A program made the position numbers and the translations under genes. The notes under the pieces were generated by a model that did not search any database, was not told the origin of the DNA, and worked only from the letters and a program-made list of their open reading frames with translations. From assembly GCA_029256565.1 (NCBI GenBank), contig JAQSXQ010000002.1:1-39765 (forward strand): 39,765 nt of DNA, read 5' to 3'. Each line of letters begins with the position of its first letter. Position 1 is the first letter of the stretch. Of this stretch, positions 16,484 to 22,879 are shown piece by piece. The stretch is from Mycobacterium sp. Lineage in GTDB: Bacteria > Actinomycetota > Actinomycetes > Mycobacteriales > Mycobacteriaceae.

Positions 16484-16530
16484 GAACCACTTCCGGCGAC
16501 TTGCTTGGCGGCTGGAAACCGGGGTGGTTC
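16484..16530 (+). ncRNA. Potential leader structure over the rep start region
   Basis: GAACCAC (16484-16490) pairs with GTGGTTC (16524-16530), and inside it CCGG (16493-16496) with CCGG (16519-16522), closing a 22-base loop. The GTG at 16524, the first possible start of the replication gene, lies in the stem. An AGGAG sequence follows at 16543-16547. This could be a translational control element or part of a copy-number control region. The call rests on pairing only. Confidence 0.35.
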
Positions 16531-18398
16531 TCTACCTAAGAACAGGAGCCATCATACCCACCGCCCCGACGGGGCGCGATCACGCCTACCTCGGCGTGTC
16601 GTCGCCGACCGTTTCAGAGCCCTCACAGGCGACACCCGCGCACCCGCGCGCCGGTTCGCCGGACGAGCAATGGGCGGATACGGCGCACCTGCTCGCAGGG
16701 TGCGCCCGAGTACGCATTGGCACCGTCCGCGCCGACCGCAGCGTCGACTACCCCACCCGCGGTGAGCGCAAGCTGACGCTCGCACGACCCCTCAGCCCCG
16801 CCGCGGTGCGGGTTTATGGCGACGACGGCTGCTGCCAGGCTCTGTTTCTCGACCTCGACGCGAAGGGCCGCCACGGGGCAGCCGATGTCGAGCGCGACGA
16901 GGCGGTCCTGCAGCGCATCCTCGCGGTGGCGGGGCTGCGAGCATTCGCTGACATTGCGCCGACGGGCGGACGACACATCTACGTCCCGCTCGCCAAGCGC
17001 CTGCCCTTCGAGGTCGCACGTGAAATCGTCGAGGCCCTGGCTCGTCATGCTCCGACTCTCGACCCCGGCCCGCACCGCAGCGTACGCACGGGCTGCATCC
17101 GCACCCCGGGCTCAGCCCACGGCGCGGGAGGCCACCAGACGCTCACCTCGAGCCTCTCCAGCGCCGTCGACATGCTGCGGCGCCCCAACACGCCGACCAC
17201 GCTAGCCGAGCTGCGCGGGATGCTCGCCGCCGACATCGCCGCCGTGCGCGCTCAAAGAGCCGACCTCGCGGCCGCGCCGGAGGCAGGCGCGTCCCCCCAG
17301 GGCACGGCCTCGGACAAGCTCTCCGCCCGCGTCGCGGCGATCGCCCGCAACGGAATGTGGGACGCAGGCAGATACGACTCTCCCTCAGCTGCCCGCCAGG
17401 CCGTGATCACCGCATGTGTCCGCGCCGGCTGGGACATCACGGACGTCCAGCGCCGCATCAGCGACGGCACGTGGCCTGCTCTCGCCGGGATGTACGCGCG
17501 CTACTCCCCCAGCCGACGGCCGGCCTCGCTGCGCGCCGACTGGCTCAAAGCACAGGCCTTCATCGCGCGCACACCACAGAACGCCGAAGCCGGCACTGAG
17601 CTGCGGAATCACACTGTGCACATCTCCAACACAAGCGTCCTTGTGTCACAGGGGGGCACTGACCACGGCTGGATCCGGACCTGGCGAGCAGCGGTCTCCA
17701 CGTACGAAGTGGTCCGTCTCCCCGGTCGACACTGGTACACCGCACGCTTCCTGCTCCGCGCGATCGGTGAGGCTGCACATAAGAGTGGGAGCAAGTACGT
17801 CGGTTTCGGATGCAGATCACTGGCGGAAGCCTGCGGAGCGGACTACACGACTGTCTCCGTGCTGCTCCACGAACTGCAGCGAGTCGGGTGGATCGACCTC
17901 ATCGAACCGGGCCGCGGTGAGATGGCGGATCTGTACGAGCTGACACTCCCCAGCGACCTTCGGGAGAGTGCGGAGCGTCTGCGGTGGCAGAGAGGCAAGA
18001 TCTTCTCGCTGCGGCCTGCCTTCCGCGAGCTCGGTCACGTGAGCGCGTTCGTATTCGAGGCCCTCGAACAGGGCCGCGCCTCCTCGATTACAGAGCTCGT
18101 GTCTGTTACCGGTATCTCGCGACGAGCCGTTCACACGAGCGTCGACCTACTCACTGCGTGGGACCTCGTCGAGCGCAGTAGCGACGGTCTCCGAGCGTTC
18201 CCTGAGCGTCTCGGGCGAGTCGCGGAGCACCTCGACGTCTTCGAGGCAATCTACGAGCAGATGCGCCGCCATCGCGCACAGCGGGCCGCCTGGCGCGCGT
18301 GGCTCGCGCGGTTCGAGGATGCCTGGGACGAGGGTTCCGACTGGGACGAAGTGCACTCCCCCAGTTCTGATGCGCTCCTCGCGATGGAGGTGGCCTGA
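16524..18398 (+). CDS. Plasmid replication initiator with primase-polymerase (AEP)-like domain
   Basis: The protein has up to 624 residues. The N-terminal half carries the motifs of an archaeo-eukaryotic primase fold: LFLDLDAKG (D110, D112) and TGGRHIYVPL (H151), followed by RTGCIRTPGSAHGAGGHQTL, where a primase-type active site is completed. The C-terminal half has winged-helix-like stretches (SLAEACGADYTTVSVLLHELQRVGWIDL; ITELVSVTGISRRAVHTSVDLL), suited to origin binding. This plan is typical of actinobacterial plasmid Rep proteins. It stands directly before parAB. The start is uncertain: GTG 16524 lies in a hairpin stem, GTG 16596 has no ribosome site, and AGGAG at 16543 precedes ATC/ATA codons only. 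The replication function is inferred from motifs and neighbours. Confidence 0.82.
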   Translation: MVLYLRTGAIIPTAPTGRDHAYLGVSSPTVSEPSQATPAHPRAGSPDEQWADTAHLLAGCARVRIGTVRADRSVDYPTRGERKLTLARPLSPAAVRVYGDDGCCQALFLDLDAKGRHGAADVERDEAVLQRILAVAGLRAFADIAPTGGRHIYVPLAKRLPFEVAREIVEALARHAPTLDPGPHRSVRTGCIRTPGSAHGAGGHQTLTSSLSSAVDMLRRPNTPTTLAELRGMLAADIAAVRAQRADLAAAPEAGASPQGTASDKLSARVAAIARNGMWDAGRYDSPSAARQAVITACVRAGWDITDVQRRISDGTWPALAGMYARYSPSRRPASLRADWLKAQAFIARTPQNAEAGTELRNHTVHISNTSVLVSQGGTDHGWIRTWRAAVSTYEVVRLPGRHWYTARFLLRAIGEAAHKSGSKYVGFGCRSLAEACGADYTTVSVLLHELQRVGWIDLIEPGRGEMADLYELTLPSDLRESAERLRWQRGKIFSLRPAFRELGHVSAFVFEALEQGRASSITELVSVTGISRRAVHTSVDLLTAWDLVERSSDGLRAFPERLGRVAEHLDVFEAIYEQMRRHRAQRAAWRAWLARFEDAWDEGSDWDEVHSPSSDALLAMEVA

Positions 18399-18399
18399 G

Positions 18400-18555
18400 A
18401 TGCCGGCCGAGGCCGCTGCGATCTTCATTCATGAACACAGACATGAAGCGCGTCATGAAGTGTGGCCGCCGGTCATGACTTCATACATTCATGCAAACAG
18501 CCACAACCAGACGTTCGCAGGACGTCCTGGGCAACTTGAGAGAGGTACCCGATGA
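18400..18555 (+). CDS. Possible 51-residue peptide linking rep and parA
   Basis: An ATG at 18400 follows a GGAGG (18386-18390) by nine bases. It opens a 51-residue frame (MPAEAAAIFIHEHRHEARHE...) whose TGA overlaps the parA ATG by four bases (ATGA). Much of the frame is made of the CATGAA repeats, read as His-Glu codons. The layout is that of a translated leader or coupling peptide, but the repeats themselves could produce an open frame by chance. I do not recognise the product. Confidence 0.3.
   Translation: MPAEAAAIFIHEHRHEARHEVWPPVMTSYIHANSHNQTFAGRPGQLERGTR
18424..18494. repeat. Upstream cluster of TTCATG/CATGAA repeats (centromere/iteron-like)
   Basis: In 71 bp there are two TTCATG, three CATGAA and two further partial sites (TCATGA, TTCAT), including TTCATGAA at 18428-18435. 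The same motif is dense again at 20008-20398, on the other side of parAB. Flanking, repeated short sites are expected for a ParB binding region that also controls the par promoter. Confidence 0.7.
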
Positions 18556-19328
18556 CGACGACGACCGCGCTCGGCAACCAGAAGGGTGGTGTCGGGAAGA
18601 CCACGGTGTCGCTGTGCTTGCTGAGCGAGCTCGCTCGTCTCGGCAGGTCATGCTTGCTGATCGACCTCGATCAGCAGATGTCAGCGTCCTCGACAGTAGG
18701 GGCTGAAGGCGACATCACGATCGAGGACGTCCTGCGAGCCAAGGCTCCTGCGCACCTGTCGGACGCGATCGAGAAGTCGAAGTGGGAGGGTATCGACGTA
18801 GTCCCGGGCTCCGACACGATCCAGACACTCGAGCGCGACCCGGACGTGATGGCTGCATTCCGGCTTCAGAAGGTCCTGCGGGACAACGCCGACCTGCTCT
18901 CGAAGTACGACGACATCATCATCGACCTGCCGCCTGACCTGGGGACATGCACGGTGTCAGGACTGCTCGCGGCAGACCAGGTGATCGCCGTAACAATCCC
19001 CGAGCCCTGGAGCTCGGAAGGCCTCGACCGATTCCTGACGACACTTGAGGGGATCCGACAAGGACCGCACCCGTCGCTCACGCTCTTCGGAGTAATGGTG
19101 AACATGGTCCGTAGGACAAACGAGCACCGCTACCGCATCACAGAACTCAACGAGACCGTGGGCGGACTAGTCATGCAGCCCGTTATCCCGCAGCGTGTGG
19201 CTGCGGCAGAGGTCGCAAGCGAGCAGCTGCCACTGCATGAACTGAAGAACGACGGCGCGAAGGTCCTTTCGGACCTGTTTGGCGAGCACGCCAAGGCGTT
19301 GGCCGATGGCAAGAGGGGGACGAACTGA
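18552..19328 (+). CDS. parA: ParA-type partition ATPase
   Basis: The 258-residue Walker-type ATPase moves plasmid copies apart on the nucleoid. The deviant Walker A, NQKGGVGKTT, is at 9-18 (K11, K16), Walker A' LLIDLDQQ at 35-42 and Walker B DIIIDLPPD at 121-129. There is no N-terminal DNA-binding extension, so it is the short (type Ib-like) form, in which the ParB partner binds the centromere and represses the operon. Its ATG overlaps the stop of a small upstream frame. Its TGA overlaps the ATG of the ParB-like gene (TGATG). Repeat clusters lie on both sides of the pair. Chromosomal ParA is unlikely, given the RHH partner and the adjacent rep gene. Confidence 0.93.
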   Translation: MTTTTALGNQKGGVGKTTVSLCLLSELARLGRSCLLIDLDQQMSASSTVGAEGDITIEDVLRAKAPAHLSDAIEKSKWEGIDVVPGSDTIQTLERDPDVMAAFRLQKVLRDNADLLSKYDDIIIDLPPDLGTCTVSGLLAADQVIAVTIPEPWSSEGLDRFLTTLEGIRQGPHPSLTLFGVMVNMVRRTNEHRYRITELNETVGGLVMQPVIPQRVAAAEVASEQLPLHELKNDGAKVLSDLFGEHAKALADGKRGTN

Positions 19329-19951
19329 TGCCGAAGCCACGGATGCAGAAGAGGACCGCACTGGACGTCGTCCTTGGCCAGCCGGCCCCGGAGATCCCTT
19401 CGACGGACATCGAGAACGGATCGCAGGACTCGTCTGTGCCTCAAGTGACAGCCGCCACCGCTGAGGCGTCAGCCACGGACGATGATGGTGTTCTGAGCGA
19501 TGACACCGTCAACCACGTCGCCGAGGGTGACGACAAGGCTGCAATGAAGGTCGTTGAGCCCGAACTCGGCGCAGAGCCGAGCGGGAACTCAACCGGCGAC
19601 ATGAGTTCCCTCGAGGACGAGGTTGAGAACGAACAGGGCGCACCGCCTGCAGTGACTCCGTTGCCTCTCACTCCGGCACGCACGCCGGCGCGGGATGGTA
19701 CGGCGAAGCCGCGGACACGGCGCCAGTCCGCTCCTGCCCCTTCCCTCGAAGAGACCGATCCCAGATTCGAACCCGTACTCGGACGCAACGACGATGCGGC
19801 CCTCGTCCCCTTCTCCACCCGCCTTAGTCCTGATCTTCGTCGTCGCCTGAAGCTCTACTCGGCTGTCTCCGGGGAGTCAACGACGAGCCTCACGAACCGG
19901 GCGCTGGACTACATGCTCGAAGTCTCAGAGCGAAAGGTCGGCCTTCGGTAG
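19328..19951 (+). CDS. ParB-like centromere-binding protein with ribbon-helix-helix domain
   Basis: The 207-residue protein is coupled to parA (TGATG). The C-terminal ~40 residues (160-198, VPFSTRLSPDLRRRLKLYSA then ESTTSLTNRALDYMLEVSE) form a clear ribbon-helix-helix DNA-binding domain. Residues 20-155 are acidic, rich in Glu, Asp, Pro and Thr, and probably disordered. The basic N-terminal tip (PRMQKRTALDVVLGQ) resembles the short Arg-containing tails with which ParB/ParG-type proteins stimulate the ParA ATPase. There is no canonical chromosomal-type ParB CTPase domain. It most likely binds the TTCATG/CATGAA repeats beside the operon and acts as both partition adaptor and repressor; binding is inferred. 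Confidence 0.85.
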   Translation: MPKPRMQKRTALDVVLGQPAPEIPSTDIENGSQDSSVPQVTAATAEASATDDDGVLSDDTVNHVAEGDDKAAMKVVEPELGAEPSGNSTGDMSSLEDEVENEQGAPPAVTPLPLTPARTPARDGTAKPRTRRQSAPAPSLEETDPRFEPVLGRNDDAALVPFSTRLSPDLRRRLKLYSAVSGESTTSLTNRALDYMLEVSERKVGLR

Positions 19952-19969
19952 CCTCCCTCTCGCTGCAAG

Positions 19970-20007
19970 CGCCGGCACGCCGCGGCATCGCCCGCGCCGT
20001 GCCGGCG
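19970..20007 (+). terminator. Hairpin terminator after parAB
   Basis: CGCCGGCACGCCGCGG (19970-19985) and CCGCGCCGTGCCGGCG (19992-20007) pair over 16 positions with one mismatch, around a 6-base loop, 18 bases after the ParB-like stop. There is no U-run. It marks the end of the par transcript and the start of the main repeat array. Confidence 0.65.
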
Positions 20008-20398
20008 TTCATGCGTTCATGAAGTAATGAATGATCCGTGCCCTTGGGCTGCTTCGCGTGTGAGTACGCCCTGCGCTAGCAGTCCGGTGCATCCGCGCGC
20101 GGGTTCATGCCTTCATGTATGCATGACTGTGTAGATGAACGGGTTCATTCATGTATGAAGACATGCAGTCAAGCATGAAGTGACCGCCGCTGGGCAAACT
20201 TGCATGAAACGCCTCATGAAGCCGTTCATGCATGAACACAGATAAGAAGTCCGACAAGAATGAATGCAGGAACGCATGCATGAACGCATGCATGAACGCA
20301 TGCATGAACGCATGCATGTATGAACCCGAGTGCATGATCAACACGGTGAACACGTGGCGAACGAGTTCATGCATGAACGCAGGCATGAATGAATGAAG
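20008..20398. repeat. Main array of GCATGAAC-type direct and inverted repeats (putative centromere or origin)
   Basis: The 391-bp non-coding block has about 17 occurrences of TTCATG or CATGAA, more AT-rich than its surroundings. Two copies of the 14-bp palindrome GTTCATGCATGAAC are perfect (20224-20237 and 20365-20378). Four tandem 12-bp units lie at 20270-20317. Sites are sparse at 20036-20100 and dense from 20104. The likely half-site is GCATGAAC. A minus-strand frame across it (Met-His-rich) is a by-product of the repeats. A parS-like binding region for the RHH ParB is the best reading; iterons bound by the Rep protein are the alternative, and both could share the block. Confidence 0.8.
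20270..20317. repeat. Four perfect tandem copies of GAACGCATGCAT
   Basis: Copies are at 20270-20281, 20282-20293, 20294-20305 and 20306-20317, without a mismatch. Each contains the palindrome ATGCAT, and with the next GAAC makes the GCATGAAC half-site. The 12-bp period places the sites slightly more than one helical turn apart. The array may differ in copy number between strains. Confidence 0.9.
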
Positions 20399-20478
20399 CA
20401 CTGGCGGCATCTGCCGGGCGAGCGAACCGCAGGAACGGGCTCGCGGGTCCTAGCGAGTACCCACCGAAGGAGCAGCGC

Positions 20479-20640
20479 ATGACGATCGATCTGACACACC
20501 CCCACACGGTCACGGTGACGATGCCTCCGGCACGTGCGGACGTCGAAGGGAGCCTGCTCAGGCTGCTGGCAGATGGTCCGAGCGGGCTCGTCGTGGGAGA
20601 CCTGATCTGGCCGAACGTCCCGGCCTCGGACCAGCTCTAG
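20479..20640 (+). CDS. Small hypothetical protein after the repeat array
   Basis: The 53-residue frame MTIDLTHPHTVTVTMPPARA... has a strong ribosome site (GAAGGAG at 20466-20472, six bases before the ATG at 20479) and ends at TAG 20640. It is soluble, with no membrane segment or Cys. The sequence is not one I recognise. The well-placed ribosome site and codon use make it a real gene candidate. It lies between the partition array and a large inverted repeat, so it probably belongs to the plasmid backbone. Confidence 0.55.
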   Translation: MTIDLTHPHTVTVTMPPARADVEGSLLRLLADGPSGLVVGDLIWPNVPASDQL

Positions 20641-20722
20641 GTGTACTGACCAGGATCAGGAGCCTGCAGGTCTCGCGATCGACTCCCGCGGGCACGGAAA
20701 TCAGCCAGGCTGCGCGATAGCT

Positions 20723-20760
20723 GGCGCCAGGGCGACGCGGTACGGCGTCGCCCTGGCGCC
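20723..20760. terminator. Large perfect inverted repeat at the backbone/metabolic boundary
   Basis: GGCGCCAGGGCGACGC (20723-20738) and GCGTCGCCCTGGCGCC (20745-20760) are exact complements around the 6-base loop GGTACG. It lies between the plus-strand small gene (ends 20640) and the convergent esterase gene (ends 20892), so a bidirectional terminator is the simplest reading. The rest of 20641-20891 shows no gene. Lying at a change in gene content, it could also be a junction or recombination remnant. Confidence 0.6.
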
Positions 20761-20891
20761 TTCGAGTAGATCACCGCTCCGAGCGCGCGCGAGGACGGGG
20801 TGGGAGCCGGGGTGGGACGGCAACCTTCACGGAACCCGGTCCTCGTTCGGTGCGCCGAGAGGTGCTTCTCACCGATCGCCAAGGCCCTTGA

Positions 20892-21881
20892 TCACGAGCT
20901 CAGCGCCGAGACGCGTTCTCGGATCCATGAGAGCTTGCGTTCCTCGTGGCGCCACTGTCCTCCCTCGTGGCCGTGAAACTCGTAGACAGCCAGCTCCTTC
21001 GGGCCCTTGTAGGCGCGGTACGCGGCGAGCACGGTCTTCGGTGGGCACACGTCGTCGCGCATCGCGACGCTGAAGAGTGCAGGGGCGGTTGCCGCTCGGA
21101 CGTGTGCGACGACATCCACGTACGCCAGGCGAGAGAGGAGGTCAGCCTGCGAGTCAGGGTACGCGCGGAGGTGGTCGAGGAGCTCGAGGTAGGGGCCGCG
21201 TTCGGCGATGCGGATCGCTTGGGGGATGTCGCAGAGAAACGGGACGTCCGCGAGTACGCCGGCCACGTCCGGGACCAGTCCCGCCGCTGCTAGTGCGAGG
21301 CCGCCGCCTTGGCTTCTCCCGGTGAGAAACACCGCATCAGCCCGCACGGCGTGATGCTCCCGCAGCGCGCGCACGGCTTGGACGCAGTCGGCGAAGACGC
21401 GCCGGTAGTACATGGTGCGGGCGGAGCCAAGGCCGCGGGTGAGGAAGCCGGCGGTCTCAGGCCCGGTGCCCCCGAGGGGGTCGGCGGTGTCTCCGGGGGA
21501 AAGCGCGTTGCCTTGTCCTCGCGTGTCCATCGTCAGGTGTGCATATCCGGCCGACGCCCAGAGAGATGGCGCGAGCGGATGTCCGCGGCCGGCACCGTAG
21601 GGGTTGAACTGGACGACCGCGGGAAGTGGAAGGGGTGCATCTTTCGGAAGGTGGAGCCATCCTTTGATGGGGTTGCGGTGTGCTCCTGCGATAGTCATGT
21701 CGAATGTCGTTGTCGCGGCCAGCCCGGTCTCATGGGGCATGGCCTCGACCAGGGGTGACCGGGGGAGCAGCCTGAGGGACTCGTACCAGAACCGGTCGAA
21801 GTCCGCTGGAACCGCGGTGCCTCGTTCCTGGCCCTGGGGCGAGTTGGTCGCGATCATCGGCCCACGGGCACTCGATCTCAT
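20892..21881 (-). CDS. CE7-family acetyl esterase (acetylxylan esterase / cephalosporin-C deacetylase type)
   Basis: The 329-residue cytoplasmic alpha/beta hydrolase removes acetyl groups from sugars or oligosaccharides after uptake. All three CE7 signatures are present: RGQ (121-123, in DTRGQGN), GxSQGG with nucleophile Ser190 (GRSQGG), and HE (305-306, GHEGG). Asp276/277 (MRDDVCPP) is the probable acid. No signal peptide is seen. The start at 21881 overlaps the stop of the dehydrogenase gene by four bases (ATGA), which supports it over a later Met. It is the last gene of the minus-strand catabolic operon. The acetylated substrate is unknown; its presence suggests the imported compound is acetylated or sugar-linked. 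Confidence 0.9.
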   Translation of the reverse strand: MRSSARGPMIATNSPQGQERGTAVPADFDRFWYESLRLLPRSPLVEAMPHETGLAATTTFDMTIAGAHRNPIKGWLHLPKDAPLPLPAVVQFNPYGAGRGHPLAPSLWASAGYAHLTMDTRGQGNALSPGDTADPLGGTGPETAGFLTRGLGSARTMYYRRVFADCVQAVRALREHHAVRADAVFLTGRSQGGGLALAAAGLVPDVAGVLADVPFLCDIPQAIRIAERGPYLELLDHLRAYPDSQADLLSRLAYVDVVAHVRAATAPALFSVAMRDDVCPPKTVLAAYRAYKGPKELAVYEFHGHEGGQWRHEERKLSWIRERVSALSS

Positions 21882-22870
21882 CCGCGTCGCGCGACTTCGC
21901 TGGTGTAGGAGAGCACGGCGTCGGCGCTGAGCGCGGCCGCGCGCTCAGCGGTCTGACGCGTCGCCCCCGCCAGGTGGGGCGTCATGACGAGTCGAGGTGC
22001 CTGACGGATCGCGTCGTCGACCGCTGGCGGCTCGGGATCATAGACGTCGACTGCGGCGGCGCCGAGCCCCCCTGTACGAAGCGCTGTGACGAGCGCGTCC
22101 TGGTCGACGAGGCCGCCTCGGGCTGTGTTGACGAGGACCGCGCCTGGGCGCATGCGCTGCAGTGCTGCCGCATCGATGATGTGCCGCGTCTCGTCAGTCA
22201 GGCGGGCATGCAGGCTGACGACTGCAGCTTGTCGCAGCATGCCGTCGAGGTCACTCTGCTCGCCGTACTCGATCACTTCGGCGTAGGGATCGTGCACGAG
22301 GACGCGGGCGCCGAAGGCGCTCAGGATGCGTGCGACGCGTCGACCGATGGCGCCGTACCCGATCAGCCCGACGGTAGCGCCTGCGAGCTCGCTGCCGCAG
22401 GCTTCGATCTGGTAGTCACCGCCGCGCCACTCGCCCGCGCGCATGCTCCTGTCCAGCTCGGGGATGTTGCGCAGCGCCGCCATCATCAGAGCGATGGTGT
22501 GCTCGGCTGCCGCGGGGGCGTTGCGGCCCGGCGTGGTGCGGACCTGGACCCCGGCCTCGCGGGCGGCATCAAGGTTGACGTTCACGGGGCCGCCGCGGCA
22601 CACGACGACGAGGCGGAGGTCGGGTGCTGAAGAGAGTACGCGGCGCGTGATCGGCGCCATCTGTGTGACAAGGACCTCGATGCCTTCGAGAGCCGCGATC
22701 AGGCTCTCTTGCGTGCCCGATGCCTCGCTGACCTCGGCGACCGGTCCAAACGGCACGCTCGGCCACGGAAGCTCGAGGGTGTGGATCTCGGCCCCGGGTA
22801 CTCGGGAGCCGAGCTCTTGCGCGAGCAGCGCATTCGTGACGAAGCCGTCGCCTGCAGTCAGAATCTTCAT
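21878..22870 (-). CDS. D-isomer-specific 2-hydroxyacid dehydrogenase
   Basis: The 330-residue NAD(P)-dependent oxidoreductase has the two-domain formate/glycerate dehydrogenase fold. The Rossmann motif GYGAIG is at 171-176 with the acidic residue in VHDPYA (Asp194). The catalytic triad is Arg251 (NTARGG), Glu280 (DPEPP) and His299 (TPHLAGAT). It probably interconverts a 2-hydroxy acid (for example an aldonate or glycerate) and its 2-keto form. The start, MKILTAGDG at 22870, lies nine bases after the kinase stop, and the stop overlaps the esterase start. With two sugar kinases in the same operon it may act on an oxidised sugar or polyol. Substrate specificity cannot be read from the sequence. 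Confidence 0.9.
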   Translation of the reverse strand: MKILTAGDGFVTNALLAQELGSRVPGAEIHTLELPWPSVPFGPVAEVSEASGTQESLIAALEGIEVLVTQMAPITRRVLSSAPDLRLVVVCRGGPVNVNLDAAREAGVQVRTTPGRNAPAAAEHTIALMMAALRNIPELDRSMRAGEWRGGDYQIEACGSELAGATVGLIGYGAIGRRVARILSAFGARVLVHDPYAEVIEYGEQSDLDGMLRQAAVVSLHARLTDETRHIIDAAALQRMRPGAVLVNTARGGLVDQDALVTALRTGGLGAAAVDVYDPEPPAVDDAIRQAPRLVMTPHLAGATRQTAERAAALSADAVLSYTSEVARRG

Positions 22871-22879
22871 GATGTCCTC

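Noticed and set aside
20270-20317. CRISPR array
   Set aside because: The repeats are 12 bp with no unique spacers and no cas gene is nearby.
20008-20398. DnaA-box chromosomal origin
   Set aside because: No TTATCCACA-like boxes or dnaA/dnaN neighbours are seen; the repeats are of another type.
20105-20410. Minus-strand open frame rich in Met, His and Phe across the repeat array
   Set aside because: It is produced by reading the CATGCATGAAC repeats; it has no ribosome site and the composition is unlike a folded protein.
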